DNA of 64,000 nucleotides from Pedobacter nototheniae (GCF_004335085.1 NZ_RQRS01000013.1:1-64000), one strand, 5' to 3'; positions 17,235 through 27,329 are shown, counted from the stretch's first letter. Translations and numbers: made by a program. The notes: generated by a model not told the origin, from the sequence alone.

Positions 17235-19247
17235 CTATTGTAAATACTCTAATGCGTCCTCAACAGTGTTAACCGGTAACTGGCATACTTTATTTCGGCA
17301 AATATAAACTTTTGTTTCATTGCTTTGCTTACCTTTTAACAGCGGTAGGTTACTTTTTGTTCCACCTAATGTAATTTTGTTTGGAATATAATGTCCGCTC
17401 AACTCCAATTTAATTACATCTGTTTCCAATCCTGTTATTGCAATTTCGTTTATTCCATACACTTCGTTAAGCATTTGAATGGCCCAATTTGAATACGCAG
17501 ATCCATAAGTTTTTATCTTAGAATGTACCGAAGCGAGCATATCAGAAGCCTTTTTCGTGTAAATTTCTTTATCAAACAATAATCCTAATTTTTTAAGGTT
17601 TTGTGCCATAACAGAATTTGAAGCCGGAATAACATTATCCATCACCTCGTGTTTACGGGCTATTAAATCTTCAGCCTCAGCAGAAGTATAAAAAAACATG
17701 GGCGATTCCTCATCAGCGAAATTAGCGACCACATAATCTGTTAATTCTTTGGCTTCTTGTAACCAATTTTCATCAAAATCACATTCATACAAAGCAATAA
17801 GTGCTTCAATTAAAAAAGCATAATCATCTAAAAAAGCAGTTATTGAGGCCTTACCATTTTTATAATTACGATATAAACCACCGTTTTCCGTTTTTAAGTG
17901 CTTTAAAATAAATGCCGCAGCAGTAGCAGCTTTTTCATAATATAAATTGTGATTTAATACCTGAGATGCATCAGCCAAGGCTTTAATTATCATGGCGTTC
18001 CAGGCGGTTAAACATTTATCATCTAAACCTGGCCTTACCCTTTTATTTCTTACCGCAAGTAATTTTGCTTTTGAGGCTTTTACTTTATCATAAAGCGTTT
18101 CTAAATCTATATTATATTTTGCAATTAAATCATCATCACTAATGGTTTTACGTAAAATATTAGTTTGCTCCTCTTCCCAATTTCCCTCTTCTGTAATGTT
18201 GTAATAATCGCCTATTAATGCTGCATCAACCCCTAGCACCTTATCAAACTCCTCCTTATCCCAAATGTAAAATTTACCTTCTACGCCTTCACTATCTGCA
18301 TCCAATGCCGAATAAAATAAGCCTTCGGCAGAGGTCATTTCAGTAAATAACCAATCTATACACTCCACAACAATTTGCTTAAACGAATCAAATTTTGTGC
18401 ATTGATATGCTTCCGCATATAAACTTATTAACTGGGCATTATCGTAAAGCATTTTCTCAAAATGTGGCACATGCCATTTATCATCAACGGAGTAACGGGC
18501 AAAACCTCCCCCAATCTGATCGTAAATACCGCCACGACTCATTGTTTCCAGTGTATTGCACGTAACTGTAAAAACAGACTCATCATCTTTTAAAAATCCA
18601 TACCGCAATAAGAAAACCCAATTGTTAGGCAAGGGGAATTTAGGTGCCCGGTTATAACCTCCAAAACTAATATCGAAATGATGTTTCCAGGGATCAACAA
18701 TCTCAGTTAAATCTGTATTTGTGTATTCTTCAGTTCTTACCGCAGGGATAATTTTTTCGCTATCTTTAATACCAGTAGTTAGTCGCTCCGCATATTGAAT
18801 GGCTTTATCAGGCTCATTTGCCCATAAACCAGCAACATTTTCTAAAATGTTTATCCAATCGTTTTTGCGGAAATAAGTGCCCCCATAAATTGGTCGTTGG
18901 TCTGGCAAGCAAATACAATTTAAAGGCCAACCACCGCTTCCAGTCATTAACTGAATGGCGTACATATAAATCTGGTCTATATCTGGCCGTTCCTCCCTAT
19001 CCACTTTAATACAAACAAAATGCTGGTTCATTACTTCGGCTACTTCATGGTTTTCGAAACTTTCTCGTTCCATAACATGGCACCAATGGCACGCTGAGTA
19101 ACCAATGCTAACCAAAATCAACTTATTTTCTACCTTGGCCTTTTCCAAAGCTTCTGTACCCCACTCGTACCAGTTAACGGGGTTATATGCATGTTGCAAA
19201 AGATAGGGCGAAGAGGCTTTAATTAAATTATTAGGTTGATTTTCCAT
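17235..19247 (-). CDS. Thioredoxin-domain protein, DUF255/YyaL (SPATA20-like)
   Basis: 670-aa protein. An N-terminal thioredoxin-like domain carries the conserved block [15 protein letters not shown], with Cys53 and Cys56. The rest is an (alpha/alpha)6-barrel resembling N-acylglucosamine epimerases, with [20 protein letters not shown] and a final [10 protein letters not shown] block holding more Cys residues. No signal peptide, so cytoplasmic. The family's biochemical role is not established. Its 3' end is duplicated 1.68 kb downstream, and the gene is therefore the apparent integration target of the cassette. Full length, no frameshift. Confidence 0.9.
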   Translation of the reverse strand: MENQPNNLIKASSPYLLQHAYNPVNWYEWGTEALEKAKVENKLILVSIGYSACHWCHVMERESFENHEVAEVMNQHFVCIKVDREERPDIDQIYMYAIQLMTGSGGWPLNCICLPDQRPIYGGTYFRKNDWINILENVAGLWANEPDKAIQYAERLTTGIKDSEKIIPAVRTEEYTNTDLTEIVDPWKHHFDISFGGYNRAPKFPLPNNWVFLLRYGFLKDDESVFTVTCNTLETMSRGGIYDQIGGGFARYSVDDKWHVPHFEKMLYDNAQLISLYAEAYQCTKFDSFKQIVVECIDWLFTEMTSAEGLFYSALDADSEGVEGKFYIWDKEEFDKVLGVDAALIGDYYNITEEGNWEEEQTNILRKTISDDDLIAKYNIDLETLYDKVKASKAKLLAVRNKRVRPGLDDKCLTAWNAMIIKALADASQVLNHNLYYEKAATAAAFILKHLKTENGGLYRNYKNGKASITAFLDDYAFLIEALIALYECDFDENWLQEAKELTDYVVANFADEESPMFFYTSAEAEDLIARKHEVMDNVIPASNSVMAQNLKKLGLLFDKEIYTKKASDMLASVHSKIKTYGSAYSNWAIQMLNEVYGINEIAITGLETDVIKLELSGHYIPNKITLGGTKSNLPLLKGKQSNETKVYICRNKVCQLPVNTVEDALEYLQ
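17236..17305. repeat. 70-bp direct repeat, copy B (3' end of the intact gene)
   Basis: Right-hand copy of the repeat, 1677 bp from copy A and 69/70 identical. It forms the last 23 codons and most of the stop of the YyaL-like gene. If the cassette came in by site-specific recombination, this copy would be element-borne and would have restored the gene's reading frame. Confidence 0.9.
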
Positions 19248-19363
19248 ACTGTAAAGGTAAAAGGTTTAAGCTTTAAGGCATAGGTTTTTTGATAAAGTTG
19301 ACATAAATTTCTAATTTCATGCCAGAACATTATACCTTTAGTTCTGTATCTAAATTTTAGAAA

Positions 19364-20461
19364 ATGAAAATTACCCATACCGAAATATATCGCTTCAGCA
19401 TCCCGATGGAACCTTTTGTTATAGCAACAGGAACTATGCATTTTGCCCAAAATGTATTAATAAGGGTTTATACGGATTCGGGTATTCATGGCGTTGGCGA
19501 ATGTTCTGCTTTTCCAATGATTGTTGGCGAAACACAAGATACTTGTTTGGCTATGGCAAAGGATTTTGCCCAAATTTGGAAAGGGAAAAATCCTTTGGAT
19601 ATACCCGAAAGAATGAACGATTTATTGGGGTATGCAGACCATAATAGCACTATAAAAAGTGCTTTTGATATGGCTTTATTTGATATTGCTGCCAAACATG
19701 CTGGTTTACCTCTTTATAAGTTTTTAGGTGGACAAAAACGCACTATTGAAACTGATATGACGATTGGGATTGATACCCCAGAGGGAATGGCTAAAACAGC
19801 CTTAAAATATCAAAATCAGGGCTGCAGGATTCTTAAAATTAAGCTTGGAAAGAAAATCCATGATGATATTGAACGTGTTAAGCAAATAAGGACAGCCGTT
19901 GGTGATGAAATGATTTTAAGGTTAGATGCAAACCAAGGCTGGAGTTTTGATGACGCTTTATTTGCTTTAACGGAGCTAGAAAAATATAATATTGAGTTTT
20001 GTGAACAACCCATGCGTACTTGGTATGATGATAAATTACCAGAATTGAATGTAAATTCGCCCATTAAATTAATGGCAGATGAAAGTTGTTACAACCATCA
20101 CGATGCCAGAAAACTGATTAACAGCCAATCTACAACTTATTTAAACATTAAATTTTCCAAATCTGGTGGAATTTTAGAAGCACAAAAAATTCACGAAGAA
20201 GCTTTACAAAAAGGCGTTAAATGTATGATTGGCAGTATGCTTGAAACTAGAATTGCTTTAAGTGCTAATTTACACTTTGCTTTGGCAAGCCCTAATGTAG
20301 AGTTTTTTGATTTAGATACCTGCTTACTCGGTCATTTGGTTGATCCTGTTGTGGGCGGCTTAACTTATAACGGTTACTTTTTAGATGTGCCAGATGAACC
20401 CGGAATTGGTGCTGAAGCGGACGAATTTTTTCTTGAAAAGTGCGAAAGCTGGACCGTTTAG
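19364..20461 (+). CDS. Dipeptide epimerase (enolase superfamily)
   Basis: 365-aa enzyme of the muconate-lactonising subgroup, most like L-Ala-D/L-Glu epimerases used in murein peptide recycling. Catalytic and metal residues are visible: the KxK motif ILKIKLG with Lys158 and Lys160, metal ligands Asp188 (DANQGW), Glu214 (CEQP) and Asp239 (ADES), and the second catalytic Lys263 (NIKFSKSGG). The C-terminal MIGSMLETRI and FFDLDT blocks also fit. The dipeptide specificity cannot be read with certainty. It stands divergent from the YyaL-like gene with about 115 nt between. Confidence 0.88.
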   Translation: MKITHTEIYRFSIPMEPFVIATGTMHFAQNVLIRVYTDSGIHGVGECSAFPMIVGETQDTCLAMAKDFAQIWKGKNPLDIPERMNDLLGYADHNSTIKSAFDMALFDIAAKHAGLPLYKFLGGQKRTIETDMTIGIDTPEGMAKTALKYQNQGCRILKIKLGKKIHDDIERVKQIRTAVGDEMILRLDANQGWSFDDALFALTELEKYNIEFCEQPMRTWYDDKLPELNVNSPIKLMADESCYNHHDARKLINSQSTTYLNIKFSKSGGILEAQKIHEEALQKGVKCMIGSMLETRIALSANLHFALASPNVEFFDLDTCLLGHLVDPVVGGLTYNGYFLDVPDEPGIGAEADEFFLEKCESWTV

Positions 20462-20494
20462 TTTATTAATCTGAATTACATTTTTAAGCTATAA

Positions 20495-20563
20495 TCGTCA
20501 CCCTGAATTTATTTCAAGGTCTATTTTGGTAGGAAAGATGCTGAAACAAGTTCAGCAGGACGA
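20495..20563. repeat. Dispersed intergenic hairpin repeat (TCGTCACCCTGAA type)
   Basis: Begins TCGTCACCCTGAA and ends TTCAGCAGGACGA, so the outer bases TCGTC/GACGA are complementary, and the inner parts CCTGAA and TTCAGC pair as well. This type of CGTCA...GACGA hairpin is a frequent intergenic repeat in Sphingobacteriaceae as I recall. It sits downstream of the epimerase gene and could act as a terminator or mRNA-end hairpin. Confidence 0.6.
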
Positions 20564-20649
20564 TCGACTCAGCTAGTGAAGCTAAAATTGATATGCAACG
20601 GACCACTAACTATGCAAACCAAATAACTAATGGCAAATGAACCAATTAA

Positions 20650-21528
20650 CTATTTCACGAGCATTTCTGCGAGCTGAGTACTATCGCCGTTAAATGCATT
20701 AAAATCTACAATATGACCGATGCCATTTATCCTGGCTTTATCAGAATGTTGCCAAAAACTCCACTTGCTTTTATCTAAGTTTAACCTGGGTTGGTAATAA
20801 TGGGCAATCCAAAGTGGATATCCTTCAAAATAATCTTCCAAGTAATCTTTGTAAAAAGTTAAACCACTGTAAATAATCGGACGAACTTTCGTTTTAAGTT
20901 CCACATAATTCAAAAAATCCATTAATTCAGTTCGCATTTTAAGCGGAGATACACCATCAAGAGATTCAATATCTACGACTGGAGCCAAATCTCCCTTTTC
21001 AATATTTACAACTTGTAAAAAGAATTTAGCTTGTGCTTTGCCATCCTTTTTAGGCCTGAAAAAATGATAAGCTCCGCAAACTATCCCAACTTTTGGAGCC
21101 TCACGCCAATTGCGTTGAAAATATGGATCAACAAGTAAAAGACCTTCAGTTGCTTTAATAAAAGCAAATTTGATATTTACTTCATCTTCTTTCATTAGTT
21201 TAACCTTTTGCCAGTTTATTTTTCCCTGATAGTAGGAAACATCTATACCATGAATAGAATATTTTTTAGGAATTTTAATATTAAAGCTTTCGTAAGTTCT
21301 ATAATTGGGATCTTGTCCCCAATCTCTAACCCAACTCCAAGTGGCAACAAAGCCTTTTAAAATATAGCCGTAATAAAGTGGCGAAAGTAAAACCAATAAT
21401 AAACCTGCAATTACAACCTTCCATTTAGTAGATAAACCATTTTTCTTTTTCTTTCTTACAACACGTTTTGGCTTACTCGCTTCAGTTTTTGGCTTGCTAA
21501 TCGCAGCCTTTGGTTTACTTACTGGCAT
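20650..21528 (-). CDS. GH25 lysozyme, membrane-anchored
   Basis: 292-aa muramidase. Residues 1-32 are Lys/Pro-rich (SKPK repeats and RKKKKN), residues about 35-57 form one membrane span, and the rest is a GH25 barrel in the periplasm. Catalytic acids are seen: Asp96 in GIDVSYYQG and the pair Asp186/Glu188 in VVDIES. The AFIKATEG and YHFFRPK blocks are typical. It should cut the beta-1,4 MurNAc-GlcNAc bond, for remodelling of its own wall or attack on others. The basic N-terminus is cytoplasmic and may be only a topology signal. Single gene. Confidence 0.9.
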   Translation of the reverse strand: MPVSKPKAAISKPKTEASKPKRVVRKKKKNGLSTKWKVVIAGLLLVLLSPLYYGYILKGFVATWSWVRDWGQDPNYRTYESFNIKIPKKYSIHGIDVSYYQGKINWQKVKLMKEDEVNIKFAFIKATEGLLLVDPYFQRNWREAPKVGIVCGAYHFFRPKKDGKAQAKFFLQVVNIEKGDLAPVVDIESLDGVSPLKMRTELMDFLNYVELKTKVRPIIYSGLTFYKDYLEDYFEGYPLWIAHYYQPRLNLDKSKWSFWQHSDKARINGIGHIVDFNAFNGDSTQLAEMLVK

Positions 21529-21634
21529 GGAACAAAAATAAACAAAATTGAGCGATCATAAATTTAATTATCCAATAATCTAACCGATAAAATTAAAGCA
21601 TTTAGTATTTTTGCAGTTCAAAACCCATTCCCCA

Positions 21635-22867
21635 ATGTTCAGGCTTATACTCAATACTTACAAAACATCTTTTAGTGGTTTAAGTCGCGAAACATGGCTT
21701 TTGAGTATTGTAATGCTCCTTAACCGCTGTGGCAGCATGGCAGTTCCGTTTATGGGTTTGTATGTTACGCAGAGCTTACACCGATCAGAAATGGATGCAG
21801 GTTTAATAGTCGCATTATTTGGTGTTGGTGCAATTTTAGGTTCTGCTGCCGGCGGAAAATTAACAGATGTAATTGGCTTTAGGCCCGTTCAAATTTTATC
21901 TTCGGCTATTAGCGGTGTCTTGTTTATTTTATTTTCAACCATAACTCATTTTTCTACCCTTTGCGTACTGGCGGTAATTATAAGTTTCTTTTCTGAAGCA
22001 TTTAGACCAGCGAATTTTACAGCCATAGCCAATTATGCAAAAGAAGGAACAACAACACGCTCCTATTCGCTAAATCGCCTGGCAACTAATATGGGTTTTT
22101 CTGCCGGGATTACTTTAGGCGGCTTAATTGCCTCTATTAATTACCATTTGCTTTTTATTGTTGAAGGCTTAGTAAGCATAATGGTAGGCTTATCTATTTT
22201 ATTCTTATTGCCAAAAGTTAAGGGCTTTGTTAAGCAAGCTAAAGAAAATAGAAGCAAAATGAATATCGTAAAACCTTGGCAGGATGCTTTTTATGTGCAA
22301 TTTATTTTATTAACAACTATTTTTATTACTTGTGCATTTTTGATGTTTAGGGTTGTACCCATATTTTTTAAAGAACAGTGGCATATTGATGAGTTTGCGA
22401 TCGGAATTATTATTGGTTTAAATGGCGGTATAATTGCCCTTTTTGAAATGATAATGATTAACAGGATCGAAAAAAAGCGCCCGCCAATCTTTTTTATCAT
22501 TGTTGGTGCCTTATTTTTTGCAGTATCTTACCTTCTATTAAGTGTTCCGTTAATATTTCATATAGGTGTTGCCGTGCTCGCAATAATTACACTTACCATT
22601 GGCGAAATGTTTGCCTTACCATTTATTAATACGGTGGTAATTAGTAGAAGTAATCCACACAACCGAGGTTTATATGCTGCAGGCTATACTTTAAGTTGGT
22701 CTTTTGCACAAGTTGTTGGTCCGTTGGCTGGCTTTTACATAGCCAAGCAGCTGGGCTATAACTGGCTTTGGGCTGGTGTTGCCATACTTTTATTTTTTTG
22801 TGCCTATGGTTATCATTTACTAAGTAAAAGACATATTCCGGTAGCGGCTACAGAAATTAGCACTTAA
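21635..22867 (+). CDS. MFS transporter
   Basis: Twelve-span major facilitator of 410 aa when started at the ATG at 21635; the TTG frame from 21611 adds eight residues and is less likely. The motif between helices 2 and 3 (GGKLTDVIGFRPV) is the MFS signature. It resembles the MdtH/YfcJ-type drug exporters. The substrate is unknown. A TATTTTTG box (21606-21613) could be the -7 element. The gene ends at a hairpin shared with the GH43 gene. Confidence 0.85.
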   Translation: MFRLILNTYKTSFSGLSRETWLLSIVMLLNRCGSMAVPFMGLYVTQSLHRSEMDAGLIVALFGVGAILGSAAGGKLTDVIGFRPVQILSSAISGVLFILFSTITHFSTLCVLAVIISFFSEAFRPANFTAIANYAKEGTTTRSYSLNRLATNMGFSAGITLGGLIASINYHLLFIVEGLVSIMVGLSILFLLPKVKGFVKQAKENRSKMNIVKPWQDAFYVQFILLTTIFITCAFLMFRVVPIFFKEQWHIDEFAIGIIIGLNGGIIALFEMIMINRIEKKRPPIFFIIVGALFFAVSYLLLSVPLIFHIGVAVLAIITLTIGEMFALPFINTVVISRSNPHNRGLYAAGYTLSWSFAQVVGPLAGFYIAKQLGYNWLWAGVAILLFFCAYGYHLLSKRHIPVAATEIST

Positions 22868-22872
22868 ATAAA

Positions 22873-22903
22873 TTAGCCACAGAATTTAATTTCCTGTGGC
22901 TAA
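22873..22903. terminator. Hairpin between convergent MFS and GH43 genes
   Basis: Arms TTAGCCACAG (22873-22882) and CTGTGGCTAA (22894-22903) give a 10-bp perfect stem with an 11-nt loop. A-rich sequence follows on the + side. It ends 3 nt before the GH43 stop. Confidence 0.75.
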
Positions 22904-22906
22904 AAA

Positions 22907-23887
22907 CTATTTAACTTTTTGTGCTTTAACGCCTTCTTTAGTAATAATTACCGGAAGGATATTTCCACCGGCATCAAATTTCATTTCATCAATACAAGTT
23001 TCGCGATGGTTACCATCATTATCGCCCAACGGCCTGCGGTGGTAAACAATATAATATTGATTTTTCTTCTCATTAATAATTACTGAGTGATGCCCTGCTC
23101 CAGTGGCAATTGCAGGATCTTGTTTCAAAATTTTACCGATTCTTTTAAAAGGCCCAAAAGGTGTATCGCCAATAGCATAGGCAACTGAATAATCAGGCCC
23201 CGTCCAGCCGCCTTCGCTCCACATAAAATAGTATTTTCCATTGCGCATAAACATATATGGTCCTTCAACGTAATTTTCGGGTGTAATTTCCTTAAAAATC
23301 TGCCCATCATCAAATGGTAGAAAGCCTGTAAAATCCTTGTTTAATTTTGCAATATTGCAATGCTTCCAACCACCATAAATTAAATAATATTGACCGTCTT
23401 TATCTTTAAACACAAACTGATCTATGGGTTGAGCGCCATTATGGAATTTATCAACCAGTGGTTTTCCTAAATGATCCTTGTATGGCCCTTCGGGTTTATC
23501 TGCAACGGCTACACCAATTCCGCCTATTTCATTGTCGCTTTGAATATCGTTAGCACCAAAAAACAGATAGTACTTCTTATCCTTTTGTACAATTGCAGGT
23601 GCCCACATAGCTTTATTAGCCCATTTTATTGCAGCAGTATCTACAATATGTTCGTGCTTTTTCCAATTTACTAAATCATCAGAAGAAAAAGCATCCATAA
23701 AAACCTGCTCTTTGTATTTGGCAGAATAAGTTGGATAAACCCAATATTTATTGTTAAAAATTGCCGCTTCAGGGTCGGCGTACCAACCTTTAAATATCGG
23801 GTTTCCAGATTGGTTAATCGTTTTAGTATTTTGAGCAAAACAAGAGGATGCTGCAAATAACAAAAGGGATGGGATTAGATATTTCAT
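22907..23887 (-). CDS. Glycoside hydrolase family 43-like secreted enzyme
   Basis: 326 aa with a signal peptide ending at SCFAQ. The five-bladed propeller of GH43 is suggested by the opening KGWYADPEAAIFNNKYWVY (the Asp is the general base position), then KWANKAMWAPAIVQKDKKYYLFFG, then NYVEGPYMFMRNGKYY with the probable acid Glu, and GAGHHSVI near the end. Likely an arabinofuranosidase or xylosidase acting on plant or microbial glycans; specificity cannot be told. No SusC/SusD genes are next to it, so it is not part of a visible utilisation locus. Confidence 0.85.
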   Translation of the reverse strand: MKYLIPSLLLFAASSCFAQNTKTINQSGNPIFKGWYADPEAAIFNNKYWVYPTYSAKYKEQVFMDAFSSDDLVNWKKHEHIVDTAAIKWANKAMWAPAIVQKDKKYYLFFGANDIQSDNEIGGIGVAVADKPEGPYKDHLGKPLVDKFHNGAQPIDQFVFKDKDGQYYLIYGGWKHCNIAKLNKDFTGFLPFDDGQIFKEITPENYVEGPYMFMRNGKYYFMWSEGGWTGPDYSVAYAIGDTPFGPFKRIGKILKQDPAIATGAGHHSVIINEKKNQYYIVYHRRPLGDNDGNHRETCIDEMKFDAGGNILPVIITKEGVKAQKVK

Positions 23888-24019
23888 AATACCAATTTAG
23901 AAAAAAATTGCCGCTAAAAAAATTAACGCCTGATTAAAAAGCAATTGAAATGGCAGTATTGATAAAACAGATTGTAAAAATGCACAGAATGTTGTGAAAT
24001 AAAACCGACCAACAGCGGT

Positions 24020-24080
24020 ATTCCGATTTTTCATCGGGATTTAGCAGCGGGCGGGACTGCCCTTTCCAATGAAATAATGA
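24020..24080. repeat. Dispersed intergenic repeat, copy 1 (CCGATTTTTCATCGG type)
   Basis: A 61-bp segment homologous to 31219-31280. Shared blocks are CCGATTTTTCATCGGGAT (a short stem-loop), GCGG, CGGGA-CTGCC and AATAATGA. Both copies lie in intergenic DNA. It looks like a non-coding dispersed element of the host genome rather than a gene. Confidence 0.6.
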
Positions 24081-24097
24081 AAGTTAATTTCCAAAAA

Positions 24098-24127
24098 AAA
24101 TCCCTGCTTAAAATTAAACAGGGATTT
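24098..24127 (-). terminator. Terminator of the M20 dipeptidase gene
   Basis: Arms AAATCCCTG (24098-24106) and CAGGGATTT (24119-24127) form a 9-bp stem with a 12-nt loop. On the minus strand the stem is followed by a U-tract (the A-run at 24093-24100). It lies 18 nt beyond the stop codon of the dipeptidase gene. Confidence 0.85.
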
Positions 24128-24145
24128 AGATTTTTACAGAAAATT

Positions 24146-25516
24146 CTATTTACTTAACTCTGCAAAGTACTTATGAAACAAAGGCAAGGTTTCAATACCT
24201 TTATAGTAATTAAAAATATCGTATTTTTCATTTGGTGAGTGTAGCGCATCGCTATCTAAGCCGAAGCCAAATAATACCGATTTAATCCCCAAAACATCTT
24301 CAAACAGGGCTACAATTGGAATACTGCCTCCACCCCTTGTCGGAATCGCGGTTTTACCGAAACTATCTTCAATAGCTTTTTCTGCTGCTTTATAGGCAAT
24401 ACTATCTGTTGGTGTAACAACAGGCTCGCCACCGTGGTGTGCCGTAACTTTTACCTTTACATTTTTTGGGGCAATACTTTCGAAATGCTTGGCAAAAATT
24501 TCAGAAATTTCATCCGAACTTTGGTTTGGTACTAAACGCATCGAAATTTTAGCATTTGCTTTACTTGGAAGTACTGTTTTTGCGCCTTCACCAATGTAAC
24601 CACTCCAAATGCCATTTACTTCTAACGTTGGTCTTGTTCCGGTACGCTCTAAAGTGCTATAACCTTTTTCGCCCCAAACCTCTTCAATATCTAAATCTTC
24701 TTTATATTCTTTTTCATCATAAGGGGCAGAATTTAGAGCTTTTTTCTCATCATCAGTTAATTCTACAACTTTATCGTAAAAAGCAGGAATGGTAATGTGA
24801 TTATTTTCATCGTGTAATGAAGCAATCATTTTGCACAAAATAGTTGCCGGATTCGCTACTGCGCCACCGTAAACACCTGAGTGTAAATCGCGATTAGGAC
24901 CAACAACTTCTACTTCCATGTAAGCTAACCCACGCAAACCAGTCTCAATAGAAGGGTTTTCCATGCTTATCATTGATGTATCTGAAATTAGAACAACATC
25001 TGCCTTTAATCTTTCAGCATTTTCCTTAACAAAAACACCAAGATTAGCAGATCCAACTTCTTCTTCACCTTCAATCATAAATTTGACGTTGCAGGCAAGG
25101 GTATTGGTTTCCATCATCAATTCAAATGCTTTAACGTGCATATAAAATTGGCCTTTATCATCACAGGCTCCACGGGCATAAATTTTACCATCGCGTACTG
25201 TAGGTTCAAAAGGTGGTGTTTTCCACAGTTCTATTGGGTCTGCTGGTTGTACATCGTAATGACCGTAAATTAGAACTGTAGGTAAAGAAGCATCTATAAT
25301 TTTTTCGCCATAAACAATTGGATAACCTGCTGTAGGGCATATTTCAACGTTATCTGCGCCTGCATCCTTTAGCTTTTGTGCTACATAATCTGCTGTTTTT
25401 AAAACATCAGCTTTATATTTTGGATCGGCACTAACCGATGGAAAGCGTAATAACTCAAACAACTCATCTAAAAAACGTTGTTTGTGCGTTTCTACATAAT
25501 TTTTAATCTCTTGCAT
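24146..25516 (-). CDS. M20-family dipeptidase
   Basis: 456-aa cytosolic metallopeptidase of the M20 (carnosinase/CNDP-like) group. Di-zinc ligands are seen: His86 in YGHYDVQP, Asp119 in ARGACDDKG, the Glu pair in IEGEEEVGSANL (residues about 151-152), Asp in SDTSMIS and a C-terminal His in DALHSPNEKY. The lid domain sits between residues 190 and 320. It should hydrolyse small peptides. No signal sequence. It is a single gene with a clear terminator. Confidence 0.92.
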   Translation of the reverse strand: MQEIKNYVETHKQRFLDELFELLRFPSVSADPKYKADVLKTADYVAQKLKDAGADNVEICPTAGYPIVYGEKIIDASLPTVLIYGHYDVQPADPIELWKTPPFEPTVRDGKIYARGACDDKGQFYMHVKAFELMMETNTLACNVKFMIEGEEEVGSANLGVFVKENAERLKADVVLISDTSMISMENPSIETGLRGLAYMEVEVVGPNRDLHSGVYGGAVANPATILCKMIASLHDENNHITIPAFYDKVVELTDDEKKALNSAPYDEKEYKEDLDIEEVWGEKGYSTLERTGTRPTLEVNGIWSGYIGEGAKTVLPSKANAKISMRLVPNQSSDEISEIFAKHFESIAPKNVKVKVTAHHGGEPVVTPTDSIAYKAAEKAIEDSFGKTAIPTRGGGSIPIVALFEDVLGIKSVLFGFGLDSDALHSPNEKYDIFNYYKGIETLPLFHKYFAELSK

Positions 25517-25759
25517 AACAAAATGAATTTGGGCAAATATAAGATTTTAAGGTAAAAGGCATTAAATTTTAGATTGATCACAAATTAATTTTCACTGGTT
25601 TGACAAATAATTATTCCTAGATTAACCAATTTATAATCGTGGTGTTATTGTATAATTTTATTTTATAAAACTCAATATCTTAAATAGATTAATTAATTTT
25701 ATTAGTAAATTGCGCCCCAATATTTAAATCCTTAAATCCTGTCTGAAAGATCTTTAACA

Positions 25760-26722
25760 ATGAAATTAAGCGCAATAGTTTACCCTTTTCTACTGCTGCT
25801 TTTTTATTTTAACACCTCAAGCTTTGCTCAAACCCGAGTAAGCTGTCCTGAAGCGGCCCAATATTACGCTAAGGACAGTGTAAATATTGTAACTTTTGGT
25901 GCCAGTACTGTTGAAGGTGTAAAAGGCCTGGGGTTTCAAACCATGCTGAGCGATAATTTCCAAAATTGCTATACTGGTAAGGTTATAGATATTACTAATC
26001 AGGGTATTGGCGGACAAACAACTGCGCAAGGTTTACTGCGTATTGATAGGGCTGTTTATAATAGAACTGGCTTTATTGTAATTGATATGGGCATTAATGA
26101 TGCTGGGGCAATAGCTGCAGGTAAAGGCACAATTGCTAATACTGAAGCTAACATGAGGTCGTTAATTCAAACTTGCTTAAATCAAAAACTAGTTCCTATA
26201 CTTTGTACGCTTCAATATGTTGATGACCGTACAAATAAAGATTTAGTGGCAGTAAACAACCACATTAGAACATTAAATGGTATTTATAGAAAACTAGTTG
26301 CGGAATATAAAATATACCTGGCAGATGTTAACGCAGCCATGCGTCGAGATTTTTCACTTTATCAGGATAGTTACCATCCAAATGCACGAGGCTATAGATT
26401 AATTAGTTATGTTATTTTCGACGCTATTAACAAAGCTATTTTTGATAAGTTTTTGATGTTCATTGTTTCTCAAAACTATCCAAACCCTGCTGCAAACCAA
26501 ACTTATATCGATATTGTTTTACCTGAAACTGATAAAATTAATGTGCAGGTTTATGATTTAATGGGCAGATTAGTTAAAACGGTCGTAAACGAATATCTTA
26601 ACACAGGAAAACATACTTTAGATGTTAATATTTCTAATTTTAACCCTGGTGTATATTTTTTCAAAATATCATCTGATTCTGGTCAATATTCTGCTATAAA
26701 GAAATTCATTGTTGTTCGGTAA
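25760..26722 (+). CDS. SGNH/GDSL hydrolase with T9SS sorting domain
   Basis: 320-aa secreted esterase. After a signal peptide (FNTSSFAQ) comes an SGNH hydrolase domain: block I GAST with nucleophile Ser49, block III DMGINDAG, and the DSYHPNARGY block with the catalytic Asp/His. The last 75 residues are a type A type-IX-secretion sorting domain (SQNYPNPAANQTYIDIVLPE, VYDLMGRLVK, NPGVYFFKI, KKFIVV). The protein should thus be exported through the T9SS and anchored to or released from the surface. The substrate is probably an acylated glycan, which is an inference. Confidence 0.9.
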   Translation: MKLSAIVYPFLLLLFYFNTSSFAQTRVSCPEAAQYYAKDSVNIVTFGASTVEGVKGLGFQTMLSDNFQNCYTGKVIDITNQGIGGQTTAQGLLRIDRAVYNRTGFIVIDMGINDAGAIAAGKGTIANTEANMRSLIQTCLNQKLVPILCTLQYVDDRTNKDLVAVNNHIRTLNGIYRKLVAEYKIYLADVNAAMRRDFSLYQDSYHPNARGYRLISYVIFDAINKAIFDKFLMFIVSQNYPNPAANQTYIDIVLPETDKINVQVYDLMGRLVKTVVNEYLNTGKHTLDVNISNFNPGVYFFKISSDSGQYSAIKKFIVVR

Positions 26723-26791
26723 CAAAGCAATATATTTTTCATCTATTAGTGGATCAATAGTTTTATATCTTTAACAGAAAGTTCAAACATC

Positions 26792-27328
26792 ATGTCCCTA
26801 TTTGAAAATGATACGATCGATATTAGTACAATTCCGCGTTACGAAGAAATTGAATTAAATAAACCTCACCGAGATTATCTTAAAATTATCTACCTAAATT
26901 TTATTATTTCCTTCGTTATTTTTGGTGTTGTAATAGGTTTAGGAGTCACTTTTATTGATGAACTTAAACCAAATGCAATTCTAATTTTATCCATATATCT
27001 TATTTTCATGGCCTTGCTTATACTGCTATTTGTGGCCAGTTTTAAAAAGCGTGGTTATGCCATTAGATCCAAAGATGTGATTTATAAAAGTGGTATAATA
27101 GCTGAATCTACTACCATTGTTCCTTTAAATAGGATTCAACATATTGAACTAAACGAGGGGATTTTTTCCAGAATTTTCAAACTTGGCTCCCTACAGGTGT
27201 TTACTGCCGGAGGCGATAGCGGACATTTAAAGATAAAGGGAATTCCTATTGATGAAGCTAAAAGCATACGTGATTTATTATTGAATACACTTAATTTAGC
27301 TAAAAATCCAACAATCCCTGAAGAGTAA
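26792..27328 (+). CDS. Bacterial PH-domain membrane protein (YdbS-like)
   Basis: 178 aa with two membrane spans in the N-terminal third and then a bPH2 domain (SGIIAESTTIVPLNRIQHIELNEG, split over residues 105-130, followed by GSLQVFTAG). This is the architecture of YdbS. It is one nucleotide from the longer bPH2 protein gene, so the pair form an operon, the standard ydbS-ydbT arrangement. Such pairs have been linked in Bacillus to resistance to certain bacteriocins; the role here is unknown. Confidence 0.82.
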   Translation: MSLFENDTIDISTIPRYEEIELNKPHRDYLKIIYLNFIISFVIFGVVIGLGVTFIDELKPNAILILSIYLIFMALLILLFVASFKKRGYAIRSKDVIYKSGIIAESTTIVPLNRIQHIELNEGIFSRIFKLGSLQVFTAGGDSGHLKIKGIPIDEAKSIRDLLLNTLNLAKNPTIPEE

Positions 27329-27329
27329 A

